Source: Stieleria sp. JC731
GTDB lineage: Bacteria > Planctomycetota > Planctomycetia > Pirellulales > Pirellulaceae
DNA length: 64,000 bases
NCBI RefSeq assembly: GCF_020966635.1
Contig: NZ_JAJKFQ010000002.1
Coordinates: 1-64,000, forward strand
Reading direction: 5' to 3'
The notes below the pieces were generated by a model. It was not told where the DNA came from. It ran no database searches and saw nothing but the letters and a program-made list of their open reading frames with translations. Shown here one piece after another: positions 26,654-35,581 of this stretch. Both the position numbers and the translations under genes were made by a program. Each line of letters opens with the position of its first letter. Position 1 is the first letter of the stretch.

Positions 26654-27733
26654 TCAAATCTCGTCGACATTCCCGGCGACCGGGGTCTGTCCCCATGTGG
26701 ATGCAAGCATCACGCTGTTGATCCCCGAGCCGATCCCTAACATGGCAACACGGTCGCCTTCGACCAGCTCTCCTCGAGCCGCTGCAGCTGCAACCGTTAG
26801 CGGCAATGCGACCGAACCGGTATTCCCTAACTTGGGAAATGACACGCTGTCAGTCTCCTCAGGCAGCCCCATCGCTTCTAACATCGCGGCGCGGTGCCGA
26901 ACGCCAACTTGATGACAAACAGTGCGGTCCAGATCGGAGCGCGACCAATCGCTCTCGGTTAACAGCTTTTCGAATCCCGCAACTCCGGTCGCGATCCCCT
27001 CGGCCATCAGTTTCTCGCTGTCCGTCTCCATCAAAGGCTGCATTCCGGCCCCGGCAGAATCACTGTCGCTAACGCAAAGATCATGGTACTCGGTGCGAGC
27101 TTCAGCGATCCCGCAATACAACTTCGTCGCATCCTCGGCGAGCGACTCATGGGTCAAAAGCCAAGCACAACTTCCTGAACCGATCGTCAGCGAAGCAAAC
27201 GCCCCTTTCACGCTCTTTCGCGTCAGCGACTGATCTTCGTTCAACGCGGCGATGGTCGATTCGAGCAACATGCGGCTGTTCTCTGTCCCCACGACAATCC
27301 CGGCTTTGATCGCACCGGTTTGGATCATCATGGCGATCTGGATCGCGCCATTGATCAGCCCCAAACATGCATTCGAGACGTCATACACCCAGCAGTCGTT
27401 TGACAGACCGATACCGTTGTGAACCTTCGATGCCGTTGCCGGCTCTAGAAAATCGCGGCAAACACTGGCATGGATCAAACATCCGATCTGAGAAGCTTGC
27501 AAACCGGCCGCGGCAATCGCCGCCTTCCCGCTTTTGATGCTCGGTCCACTGGGGCTAGTCCCCACAGGCCAAACACGCCGCTCGGCGATCCCGCTCATCA
27601 ATTCCAGCCGGCCTTCGGGAAGCCGGAGACGCTCGTAAAGAGGCGACAATCGCGACTCGATATCATCGCTTGACCAGATTTCTTCTGGTAGGACGGTTCC
27701 GATGGACGCCAATCGAACTTGGTCAAATCTCAC
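26654..27733 (-). CDS. OleA-like / FabH-like thiolase-fold condensing enzyme
   Basis: A 359-residue beta-ketoacyl synthase III-type protein. The nucleophile is Cys123 in DVSNACLGLINGA, with His274 (CHQVG) and Asn304 (GNTGS). Glu97 in SVCRDFLEPAT sits 26 residues before the Cys, the same spacing as Glu117/Cys143 that I recall for OleA, which joins two fatty acyl-CoAs head to head; FabH lacks this Glu. OleA-like is therefore preferred over housekeeping FabH, but no oleB, oleC or oleD is nearby, so the product is unknown. The start is a GTG at 27733 with weak upstream signal. The last codons (WGQTPVAGN) are encoded by the GGGGTCTGTCCCC repeat seen outside the gene. Confidence 0.8.
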   Translation of the reverse strand: MRFDQVRLASIGTVLPEEIWSSDDIESRLSPLYERLRLPEGRLELMSGIAERRVWPVGTSPSGPSIKSGKAAIAAAGLQASQIGCLIHASVCRDFLEPATASKVHNGIGLSNDCWVYDVSNACLGLINGAIQIAMMIQTGAIKAGIVVGTENSRMLLESTIAALNEDQSLTRKSVKGAFASLTIGSGSCAWLLTHESLAEDATKLYCGIAEARTEYHDLCVSDSDSAGAGMQPLMETDSEKLMAEGIATGVAGFEKLLTESDWSRSDLDRTVCHQVGVRHRAAMLEAMGLPEETDSVSFPKLGNTGSVALPLTVAAAAARGELVEGDRVAMLGIGSGINSVMLASTWGQTPVAGNVDEI

Positions 27734-28473
27734 TTCGCAGCCTAATACAATCGTTTTTGAAACGTCGTTAACTACAGCAGCTTCGCACTTACGGCGAACT
27801 GGTCACCCGGCTGCCATCATTAATCACGCCGCGACAACTGCAAAGGGGCCGCCACGAGGTGGATCGACGCCCTGAAACCACGCTCTGGTGACAACGCAAA
27901 CACGCAAATTTTTCGCAATCCCACAGTGAATTTGCGACTTTTGCTAGCAGGAAACGCCAATGCTAGCACTGTCTGTTGTGCTAGCAGACGCGATTCTCCA
28001 CAAGATATGGAGAGTATTTGTTTTTGCGGATTTCGCAGGCTAACTTTCCGACCGCTCGGGGAGACATTCGGTATCGAATGTTTCTGACCGGTAGCGAACC
28101 GTATGTGCGGTCCTATTAATCAGGGATGATCAAAGTGGGAATCCAAGACGGAACGGTGTTGTCGCTTTTGGCATCGCGGCCAACGTATTTGGCCCCAATG
28201 CGTCTGGCTACGTCGCTTCGGAGCCTGCGATCGACATTGCACCAGCACCTTCCCCAACTAGGAACGAACTGTACAGGAATCTACTCCTCGTTCGCTACCG
28301 CGTTTCTCTACGACTTATCTTTTCGAACACAACTGTCGATCGGCCTTGCCGCCAAGAATGGCGAAAAGGTCTCTCCCGCCCGTTCAATGTTCATGGGACC
28401 GCGCCCGTTTCGATTGATGCAGCACGTCGCTGTATCTTAATTTGCTATTTCGACTTTTATGAGGAAATGTCGG
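27734..28473. other. Divergent intergenic region, no supported gene
   Basis: 740 bp between two divergently transcribed genes. It contains three TGCTAGCA palindromes (separate entry). A 104-codon plus frame at 28126-28440 has no ribosome binding site, no family resemblance and mixed composition, and is not called. The rest shows no clear structure. Confidence 0.6.
27942..27986. promoter_or_regulatory. Array of three TGCTAGCA palindromes, candidate operator
   Basis: The perfect 8-bp palindrome TGCTAGCA occurs at 27942-27949, 27961-27968 and 27979-27986, with starts 19 and 18 bp apart, close to two helical turns. The bases between copies differ, so this is not a simple tandem duplication. It lies about 210-255 bp upstream of the OleA-like start and about 490 bp upstream of the C26-like gene. 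Equal phasing on one DNA face suggests cooperative binding of a dimeric regulator; no regulator gene is adjacent. Confidence 0.5.
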
Positions 28474-29244
28474 ATGTCTAGCGATGTTATGACTCGCAAA
28501 CCGATCATCGGAATTAACTGCGACTTCAAGGCGGCCGATCGCAACAAACCTGGCTTCGCATTTTTGGCAGCAGGTTACTTTCAGTCGATTGATGCAGCAG
28601 GGGGCATTCCTGTCGTCATTCCACCAATGAACGACCCACAATCGATCGCACGAGCAGCAGAGCTTGTCGATGGATTCATGATGATCGGTGGCGGAGACCT
28701 CGACCCACGTAACGACGGATTCATGCTTCACAGCAGCGTCCGGCCGATGGATCCAGTCCGTGAAACCAGCGATCGCTTGCTAATGGCAGAAATCGCAGAA
28801 CGTCGCATCCCATTGCTTGCCATCGGTGCAGGTATGCAACTGATGAACGTCCAACAGGGCGGAAACCTGTTCCTCCATATCAAAGAAGATCTACCCGAAG
28901 CGGTTCCTCACCTCGACCCTCACGATCCCAACCATCGCCACACCTTGGAAGTGGAAAGCGATTCGTTAGTCGGGCGCGTCTTCGGCGATGGCGAAATTCG
29001 TGTTAGCAGTCGACACCACATGGCGATCGACGAAGTCGCTCCTGGATTCCGCGTCACCGCCCGCTGCCCCGATGGTGTTATCGAGGCAATCGAAAGCGAA
29101 ATGATGGACTGGTTCGCCATCGGAACTCAGTTCCACCCAGAGTGCGCGGCCGCATCCGCACTTGACGTTCGTATCTTTGAAGAATTCATCGAAGGCATCG
29201 TTGCGGGCAAAGTCGAAGCCGACAGCCTGCGTTTGGTTGCCTAA
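28474..29244 (+). CDS. Class C26 glutamine amidotransferase homologue lacking the nucleophile
   Basis: A 256-residue protein of the PuuD / gamma-glutamyl-GABA hydrolase family (peptidase C26). It has the family start KPIIGINCDF, the segment VDGFMMIGGGDLDP, SSRHHMAIDEVAPG and the His-Glu QFHPE. The nucleophile elbow, normally GICRGMQ, reads AIGAGMQ: residue 118, encoded at 28825-28827, is Gly where Cys is expected. Hydrolase activity through the usual thiol is therefore not expected. The ATG at 28474 is preceded by GAGGAAA at good spacing; an in-frame ATG at 28459 overlaps that site. No polyamine genes adjoin it. A binding or regulatory role is inference. Confidence 0.85.
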   Translation: MSSDVMTRKPIIGINCDFKAADRNKPGFAFLAAGYFQSIDAAGGIPVVIPPMNDPQSIARAAELVDGFMMIGGGDLDPRNDGFMLHSSVRPMDPVRETSDRLLMAEIAERRIPLLAIGAGMQLMNVQQGGNLFLHIKEDLPEAVPHLDPHDPNHRHTLEVESDSLVGRVFGDGEIRVSSRHHMAIDEVAPGFRVTARCPDGVIEAIESEMMDWFAIGTQFHPECAAASALDVRIFEEFIEGIVAGKVEADSLRLVA

Positions 29245-29825
29245 ACCGATCTGCATTTTCGATGATAGCCGGGCTGCTTTGCTCACCTGAATCGGTCCGG
29301 TTCATCATCGAACTCGAGAATGGCGTCTCGTTTTGCAAAACCTATCCGGTTGGAAGATCTCGATCTGTCTTCCTGCCGCCCGCTAATAGCCAGTGTCATC
29401 GATGGATCGATGCGGCGAACACGAGGATGTGATCGCCCTGGCCGAATGGATTCACGCATCAACGAAGATGCAATTGATCAAAGGGAATTGAACAAGTTCG
29501 GATATCGCCCCTTTCAAGGGAAACCGAACGAAACATCAAAGAACAGGACCGTTCTTCGATACCACAAAGCGGAAAACCAGATTCGGCCACCCACGGCAAG
29601 GACCGCCGTTGGGGGCCACCGATGATGCCCTGCAACATCTTCGGACTTCTAAATCGGTGCAACCGATTCTGCGAAACCGCTTGATACAAAGCCTCGTGAC
29701 AGGGCATCTCAAAATCGAGCACTGCCGAAATCAAGCACTGCTAAAACGGAGCACTGCCGAGCCACGAAACTTCATCCAATTATCCGTTGCACTGGGCCTA
29801 CTTCACTCGACCTACTTCACTGGGC
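29245..29825. other. Intergenic region with short tandem repeats
   Basis: 581 bp between convergent genes. Overlapping frames of 101 and 91 codons on opposite strands show no family features and are not called. Three loose copies of GAGCACTGCCGA occur at about 29717, 29733 and 29749 (16-bp period). The 14-bp tandem repeat that runs into the leuS stop is listed separately. No T-tailed hairpin is seen. Confidence 0.55.
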
Positions 29826-29834
29826 CTACTTCAC
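29793..29834. repeat. Three 14-bp tandem repeats at the leuS stop
   Basis: The plus-strand unit TGGGCCTACTTCAC occurs at 29793-29806, 29807-29820 (two changes) and 29821-29834. On the leuS strand each unit carries GTGAAGTAG. The promoter-distal end of leuS uses the first TAG (29826-29828) as its stop; since 14 is not a multiple of 3, the three TAGs fall in all three frames. Confidence 0.9.
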
Positions 29835-32657
29835 AACGAAGTTAACCAAGCGTCCGGGAACGGCAATCTTTTTGACGATGTTCTTATCGGCGATCAACGA
29901 TTGCACGCGTTCATCCGCAAGGGCCGCTTCAAGCATTTGATCAGGCTTTGCGTCGGGAGCAATTTGAATTTTCGTCTTCACCTTGCCATTGAACTGAACC
30001 GGTACTTCAATCGACTTTTGCACAAGTGCCGACTCGTCCCACTCGGGCCAAGCTTGTAGTGCGATCGACTGCTCGCCACCCAAGATCTGCCACAGTTCTT
30101 CGCACAAGTGTGGTGCATAGGGCGACAGCAAGACCAAGAAGGACTTCACCGCTTCGGTCGGACGTTTTTCGCAGCGAGTAAAGAAGTTCGTAAACTCCAT
30201 CATCCTCGCGATCGCGGTATTGAAGCTCATCGCGTCGGTGTCTTCGGTGACTTTCTTGATCGTCGCGTGAAGCATTCTTGCCTGGTCATCATCGCAGGCC
30301 TCGTCGGTTAACGCTTCTTGCAACACCAAGTCATCTTCGTTGTCATTGACAACCATCCGCCAGACTCGGTCCAAGAAACTGCGTACCCCGCCGACACCAT
30401 CCATCGACCAAGGCTTGGTCGCCTCGAGCGGCCCCATGAACATCTCGTACAAACGCAGCGCATCGGCACCGTAATCCTTGACCACCACGTCTGGATTGAC
30501 AACGTTACCGCGGCTTTTGGACATCTTGTGTGCGCGGCTTTCGACGCGGATCGCTGGGTTGTCGATCAAGACAAACGATTCGCCTTTCTTTTCGACGGCA
30601 TCCTCCGCGACCGGTCGACTGCTGACGGCACGACCGTCTTTGCTTTGGCGTCCGCCCTCGGGAGCTTTGCGGACATCCTTTGCCGAGACAAACTTTCCGT
30701 CATCGTCATAGTATGCCGAGTATTCGACTTCGCCCAAGATCATGCCTTGATTGACCAATCGACCGAACGGCTCCGGCGTGGAAACATGACCACGATCAAA
30801 CAGCACCTTGTGCCAGAATCGTGAATACAGCAAATGCAAGACAGCGTGCTCAGCACCGCCGACATACAAATCGACGGGCATCCATTTTGATTCCAATTCT
30901 GGATCGACCAAAGCGTTTTCATTCTTCGGATCGATGTAACGCAGGTAGTACCAACACGAGCCAGCCCATTGCGGCATCGTATTGGTTTCGCGGCGGTACT
31001 TGGTTCCATCGATTGTTACGTAAAGCCAATCATCGTCGGCCTTGGCCAACGGGGGCTCGGGGCGACCGTGGGGCTTGAAGTCTTCCAACTCTGGCAACTG
31101 AACCGGTAGCTCACCAGCATCGACGCCTCGCATTCGGCCCGTCGGGTTACCTTCGCTATCGAGTTCATGCAGGATCGGGAATGGCTCACCCCAGAAACGT
31201 TGTCGGCTGAAAAGCCAATCACGCAACTTGTAATTAACCGCACCGTTGCCGATGCCCTGCTCAGACAACGAGGCAGTGATCGCCGCTTTGACTTCTTGAG
31301 TACCTTGGCCGTCAAACGGACCGCTGTTGATCGCATTTCCGAGCGCTTCGAAACAAGCTTTGCCTGCCAAGATGTCGTCACGATTGTCTAGATCCGCTGG
31401 CGGTTCGACCACCGCAATCACTGGAAGGTCGTAGGTCACCGCGAATTGAAAGTCACGACTGTCGTGTGCCGGCACCGCCATGATCGCGCCGGTGCCGTAT
31501 CCTGCCAACACATAGTCTGCAACCCAAATCGGAATCGGCTTTCCGTTGACCGGATTGATCGCATGCGCACCGGTAAAGACACCCGTCTTTTCGCGATCGC
31601 CTTCGGTGCGTTCGCGATCGGATTTAAACGAAGCCTTCTCGCAATAGTCTCGAACAGCTGCAGTTTGTTCTTCGCTGGTCAATTGTTCCAGCATCGGATG
31701 CTCGGGCGAAACGACCATATAGGTCGCTCCGTAAAGCGTGTCCGGACGAGTCGTGTAAACGCGCAAGGCCTGAAGCCCCGGTGCATCGGGAAATCCGCTT
31801 TTAGCGCGTTCGGCTTGCCACGCTTCGTAGTCGCCCGAACCGCCGACATAAAAGTCCACTTCGGCGCCGGTGCTTCGCCCGATCCAATCGGACTGCAGCT
31901 TTTTAATCCCAGCCGGCCATTCGAGTTCATCAAGCCCTTCGAGCAACCGTTCTGCGTAGTCCGTGATACGCAACATCCATTGCCGCAGCGGAATACGTTT
32001 GACCGGGTGACCGCCAACCTCGCTTTTGCCATCGACGACTTCTTCGTTGGCCAAAACGGTTCCCAGTTTGGGGCACCAATTGACCAGAGCGTCATCCAGG
32101 TAGGCCAAGCGATGCGAATCGACAAACTTGGCAACCGCCAAATCACCTTCGGCTTTCACGTCGTCTGGAATCGGCAGCTCGGCGATCGGACGACCTTTCT
32201 GCTGATCGTGATCGAACCACGTATCAAACAACACCAGAAAAATGAACTGCGTCCAGCGGAAGTAAGCTTCATCAGTGGTCGCCAACACGCGATCCCAGTC
32301 ATAGCTGAAACCCAACATCTTCAATTGGCGAGTGAAATTGTCGATGTTGCGCTGCGTCTGAACACGTGGGTGTTCGCCGGTTCGAATGGCGTGTTCCTCG
32401 GCGGGCAAACCGAACGCGTCAAATCCCATCGGGTGAAGCACGCTTTCGCCACGCATCCGCGCAAACCGCGAAACGATGTCGGTAGCGGTGTAACCCTCCG
32501 GGTGGCCGACGTGCAGTCCGTCGCCGCTGGGATAGGGGAACATGTCCAGCACATAGCGTTTTTTGTCGCCGGGGTTTTCTGGCGTTGCAAACGTTTTGTT
32601 CTCGTCCCAGTAGGCTTGCCAACGGGGTTCGATTTCGGAGGGGTTGTAGCGTGGCAT
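29826..32657 (-). CDS. leuS: Leucyl-tRNA synthetase
   Basis: A 943-residue class Ia synthetase that charges tRNA-Leu. The HIGH-type motif is HVGH (about 48-51, in [13 protein letters not shown]), the CP1 editing domain is shown by [12 protein letters not shown] near 307 and [15 protein letters not shown] near 394, and KMSKS is near 695. It is longer than most bacterial LeuRS (about 860-880). Much of the excess lies just before KMSKS, in the leucine-specific domain (a charged Lys/Glu/Asp-rich stretch from about 645 to 690). The gene ends inside a 14-bp tandem repeat. Confidence 0.97.
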   Translation of the reverse strand: MPRYNPSEIEPRWQAYWDENKTFATPENPGDKKRYVLDMFPYPSGDGLHVGHPEGYTATDIVSRFARMRGESVLHPMGFDAFGLPAEEHAIRTGEHPRVQTQRNIDNFTRQLKMLGFSYDWDRVLATTDEAYFRWTQFIFLVLFDTWFDHDQQKGRPIAELPIPDDVKAEGDLAVAKFVDSHRLAYLDDALVNWCPKLGTVLANEEVVDGKSEVGGHPVKRIPLRQWMLRITDYAERLLEGLDELEWPAGIKKLQSDWIGRSTGAEVDFYVGGSGDYEAWQAERAKSGFPDAPGLQALRVYTTRPDTLYGATYMVVSPEHPMLEQLTSEEQTAAVRDYCEKASFKSDRERTEGDREKTGVFTGAHAINPVNGKPIPIWVADYVLAGYGTGAIMAVPAHDSRDFQFAVTYDLPVIAVVEPPADLDNRDDILAGKACFEALGNAINSGPFDGQGTQEVKAAITASLSEQGIGNGAVNYKLRDWLFSRQRFWGEPFPILHELDSEGNPTGRMRGVDAGELPVQLPELEDFKPHGRPEPPLAKADDDWLYVTIDGTKYRRETNTMPQWAGSCWYYLRYIDPKNENALVDPELESKWMPVDLYVGGAEHAVLHLLYSRFWHKVLFDRGHVSTPEPFGRLVNQGMILGEVEYSAYYDDDGKFVSAKDVRKAPEGGRQSKDGRAVSSRPVAEDAVEKKGESFVLIDNPAIRVESRAHKMSKSRGNVVNPDVVVKDYGADALRLYEMFMGPLEATKPWSMDGVGGVRSFLDRVWRMVVNDNEDDLVLQEALTDEACDDDQARMLHATIKKVTEDTDAMSFNTAIARMMEFTNFFTRCEKRPTEAVKSFLVLLSPYAPHLCEELWQILGGEQSIALQAWPEWDESALVQKSIEVPVQFNGKVKTKIQIAPDAKPDQMLEAALADERVQSLIADKNIVKKIAVPGRLVNFVVK

Positions 32658-32771
32658 TTGAAAGTGACGTTAAATGTGGCGAGAGGCCTCGAAGAGGCCG
32701 ATTCGCAGTGTTCGGTTCGGTCCGGCGGCGACGATTCTAGGAAAAACGAGAAGACGCAATAAGCCGACAGC

Positions 32772-33389
32772 ATGGCGAAACTGTACTTTTACTATTCGGC
32801 GATGAATGCGGGAAAGTCAACGATCCTCCTGCAATGCAGTTACAACTACCAAGAACGCGGGATGAAAACGCTCATCCTGCTGCCGGAAATCGACACCCGG
32901 GACGAACCCGGAATGGTCACCAGCAGAATCGGACTGGCCGCCAAAGCGATCACGTTTAACACCGCCGATCACCTGTTTTCGCTCGTCGAATCACGTCATT
33001 TGGAGTCCAAACTGGACTGCATTCTGGTCGACGAAGCTCAGTTTCTGACCAGAAAGCAGGTCAAGCAATTGAGCGATGTCTGTGACCACTTGGACATCCC
33101 CGTCATGGCTTATGGACTGAGGACAGATTTCCAAGGCAATTTGTTCACGGGAAGCGAAGTCTTGCTCGCTTGGGCCGATACGTTGTCGGAAATCAAAACG
33201 ATTTGCCACTGCGGACGCAAAGCAACCATGGTGCTGCGGGTCGATAGCAAGGGACGCCCCATCAAAGACGGCCAACAGATCCAAATTGGCGGAAACGAGA
33301 GATATGTTTCCGTCTGCCGGATGCATTTCAAAGCCGGAATGTGCGAGCGCACGCCAGACGAATTGCCGTTTCTGGATTCACCGGAGTAG
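32772..33389 (+). CDS. tdk: Thymidine kinase (type II, TK1-like)
   Basis: A 205-residue enzyme that phosphorylates thymidine to dTMP in nucleotide salvage. The P-loop is SAMNAGKST at about 9-17, the Walker-B-like element is LVDEAQFL near 87, and the structural zinc ligands are in CHCGRKA (about 145) and near VCRMHF (about 178). Size and motifs match bacterial TK1 enzymes. It is divergent from leuS, with about 114 bp between the start codons holding both promoters. Confidence 0.95.
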   Translation: MAKLYFYYSAMNAGKSTILLQCSYNYQERGMKTLILLPEIDTRDEPGMVTSRIGLAAKAITFNTADHLFSLVESRHLESKLDCILVDEAQFLTRKQVKQLSDVCDHLDIPVMAYGLRTDFQGNLFTGSEVLLAWADTLSEIKTICHCGRKATMVLRVDSKGRPIKDGQQIQIGGNERYVSVCRMHFKAGMCERTPDELPFLDSPE

Positions 33390-33721
33390 CATTGTTGCTC
33401 TGTGGTTGGCTGCTTGGCGGTCAAGTGAGAATTGAAACACGGAGTCACCGAGCGCACTGAGTTGAGGAAAGCTGGCGGCAATTTTGCGTGGCAGGGAATT
33501 ACCGTGCATCCCTTTGGCCGAATATGGCTGGTTGGAAACGCAGAGTTGGTGAGAACGCAGATTATTGGCGTAGGGGACTCTGCGTTCTTGGCGTTTCCGC
33601 GTTTAGTTGCATTGGTTTCGCGGCACGACGGACTAATCAATCCTTCTGTCGTGGCAAACAAAAAGCGGGCCTGCACTTTCCAGCACAGGCCCGCTTTCGT
33701 TGGATTTTTGCGATGCTTCGA
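33390..33721. other. Intergenic region between convergent genes
   Basis: 332 bp with no supported gene. It holds the terminator at 33656-33698 (separate entry); the remainder shows the repeated phrase CTGCGTTCT/ACGCAGA around 33538-33590 but no clear structure. Confidence 0.55.
33656..33698 (-). terminator. Intrinsic terminator of the respiratory operon
   Basis: AAAGCGGGCCTG at 33662-33673 pairs with CAGGCCCGCTTT at 33686-33697 (12 perfect pairs, 12-base loop), followed on the minus strand by TTTTT. It lies 24 bases past the coxD stop. It could also slow plus-strand transcription coming from tdk, but the T-run favours the minus strand. Confidence 0.9.
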
Positions 33722-34087
33722 TCAGCTCTCGGCGGCGACCGCTGCGGCACCGTCGCCCATCACAGGAATGTTGTCTTTGTGAGACGCTCGGTTATCGAAG
33801 AGCGTAAAAATGATAAACAAGGCAACAAACACGAACGAGCCAAGAAACCAAATCACGTTCATCGGTTTGTCGAATGCCAAGTGCATAAAAATGGCACCGA
33901 CAAGAATTGCTTTGACGCTAGCGATAATCATCACCACGATGATATCGAAGCTGCCCAGGTCAAAATTCGCTTGAAAGACCGTCAGCACGGTCAACGCGGT
34001 CAAGACGAGGAAGACACCGAACAACAGCGGCAGTGGCAACGGGTGCGCGAAATCGTATCCTTCGCGAGAGCCTTCGTGTGCTGACAT
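33722..34087 (-). CDS. coxD: Cytochrome c oxidase subunit IV
   Basis: A 121-residue protein with three predicted membrane helices (about 20-38, 46-68 and 78-97), matching the prokaryotic subunit IV family (COX4_pro/CyoD-like). The helix-2 region SVKAILVGAIFMHLAFDKP is the family hallmark. Subunit IV is thought to help assemble and stabilise the oxidase rather than take part in chemistry. It is the last gene of the eleven-gene operon, 60 bases after coxC and just ahead of the terminator. Confidence 0.9.
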   Translation of the reverse strand: MSAHEGSREGYDFAHPLPLPLLFGVFLVLTALTVLTVFQANFDLGSFDIIVVMIIASVKAILVGAIFMHLAFDKPMNVIWFLGSFVFVALFIIFTLFDNRASHKDNIPVMGDGAAAVAAES

Positions 34088-34147
34088 GGTTGGTACTAGA
34101 CGGTTTATTAGGAATGTTTGTTGATTGAATAACGTCAGCCGATTGGT

Positions 34148-35422
34148 CTATCGGATCAGGTACATCAGCGGGAACAGGTAGATCCAAATCAAGTCGACCA
34201 AGTGCCAGTACAGACCGACGTAGTCAACCGGACCGAAGTAGTTCTTGTTGAAGTCCTGACGCAGAGCACGAACCAGCAACCAAATCAGAACTCCGATGCC
34301 ACCGAGAATGTGAATCGCGTGAACGCCAGTCATGCAGTAATAGATACTGAAGAAGACACCGGCGCGACTTTTACGCATAACGTCGTCTTCGGCTGCCGCG
34401 ACGGTTGCCGAGCTATCGTCCGAAACGTTGTAGGTGATCGCACCGTAGGCCATCTCGTTCTGGGCTTGGCGTGCGGCTAATTCGCCCTTCGATCCGGTGT
34501 TCGTATTGTCTGACGCCAAACGCTTGACTAGGTCAAGCTGGTTATCGCTGCTGACCATTGCACCAGGAGCGACCAAGCCTGCGATGGCTTCGACGTGCTC
34601 TGGCTCTGCGGCCGGTTCAACATCTGCTTCTTCGCTGTGATCGTCGGCAGCATGTTCGCCATCGGCGTGTTCATCACCAGCATGTTCACCGTCAACATGT
34701 GCCGCATGATCAGCACCTTCGACGTGGGCGGCGTGCTCTCCGCTTTCACCGCTCTCAAGAATGGTTCCCAGGCCGACACCGACAAAGAAGCACAAGAAGA
34801 CGACCAAAATCGGCTTCGCACATTCGAATTGGAATTTCGCGCCTCGCAAGAAGCTGACAACCAACCAGATCAAGATGCCGACGGTTGCGACTGCGAACGG
34901 AGCGCAGATGTATGCCAAGTAGTTTGGCGTCCCTTCGGGGTGCGGATTGTTTGGGTCGTAGGTGAACAATCCCGCTGGCAACAATCCCATGTGCCATTTG
35001 TGCGAATATTCGATCGCCTTAACGCCCAAGAAGATCATCGCACAGCACAAAGTCGATGCGATCAATGCGGCAGTTTTCTTGTGCTGCTCCAACTGCGAAG
35101 CACGAACAGCCCAAGCCATCGTGAACGAACTGAACAGCAGCACGCCGGTGTTGATCGCACCCAGCTTCGTATTCAAAAACTGACTACAGCCTTCGAATAC
35201 CTCCGGACGCCATGCCCGGAAGATCGCGTATGCACAGAACATCCCACTGAAGAACAAGACTTCAGTGACCAGGAAAATCCACATCCCCAGCTTGCCACTA
35301 TCGAACTGTTGTTCCGGAGTGTCAAAGTGGTGGGCGAGGTACGACGGATGGTCGTGATCGTGACCGTGTGAATCGGCTGAATGGTCGGCCGTGGCAGAAT
35401 GCCCGGCATCAGTGGTAGCCAT
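34148..35422 (-). CDS. coxC: Cytochrome c oxidase subunit III with large His-rich insertion
   Basis: A 424-residue subunit III; most are 190-270. The normal core is present at the N-terminal side (KLGMWIFLVTEVLFFSGMF near 45, LFSSFTMAWAVRAS near 100) and C-terminal side (FFSIYYCMTGVHAIHILGG near 357, YVGLYWHLVDLIWIYLFPL). Between them, about 156-350, are two extra membrane helices and a soluble segment very rich in His, Asp, Glu and Ala (about 224-280). The N-terminus also has a His/Asp cluster (SADSHGHDHDHP). I start at the ATG at 35422; the frame also opens with a TTG four codons earlier. Subunit III supports proton uptake and stability of subunit I. The insertion has no known role. Confidence 0.92.
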   Translation of the reverse strand: MATTDAGHSATADHSADSHGHDHDHPSYLAHHFDTPEQQFDSGKLGMWIFLVTEVLFFSGMFCAYAIFRAWRPEVFEGCSQFLNTKLGAINTGVLLFSSFTMAWAVRASQLEQHKKTAALIASTLCCAMIFLGVKAIEYSHKWHMGLLPAGLFTYDPNNPHPEGTPNYLAYICAPFAVATVGILIWLVVSFLRGAKFQFECAKPILVVFLCFFVGVGLGTILESGESGEHAAHVEGADHAAHVDGEHAGDEHADGEHAADDHSEEADVEPAAEPEHVEAIAGLVAPGAMVSSDNQLDLVKRLASDNTNTGSKGELAARQAQNEMAYGAITYNVSDDSSATVAAAEDDVMRKSRAGVFFSIYYCMTGVHAIHILGGIGVLIWLLVRALRQDFNKNYFGPVDYVGLYWHLVDLIWIYLFPLMYLIR

Positions 35423-35581
35423 CAGTGGAGTCAACCGTGCAGGGGAAAAGTGGACGATGGAAAACGCAAAGGTTATCAGGCCCGCCTCCGAGGCGTCATC
35501 CTGATGCGACGATTCGATCTGCTTAGTGTCTTGATCGATCGCCGCCTATTCAGTGCGTGGGATGATTAATTCAGTTTTCGC

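Noticed and set aside
28126-28440. 104-codon plus-strand frame
   Set aside because: No ribosome binding site, no recognisable domain, and mixed composition in a region that otherwise looks regulatory.
29320-29734. Overlapping frames of 101 and 91 codons on opposite strands
   Set aside because: They overlap each other, run through short repeats and lack start signals or family resemblance.
31446-32762. 438-codon plus-strand frame antisense to leuS
   Set aside because: It lies opposite a complete leucyl-tRNA synthetase gene and its translation shows no family; long antisense frames are common where codon use avoids stops on the other strand.
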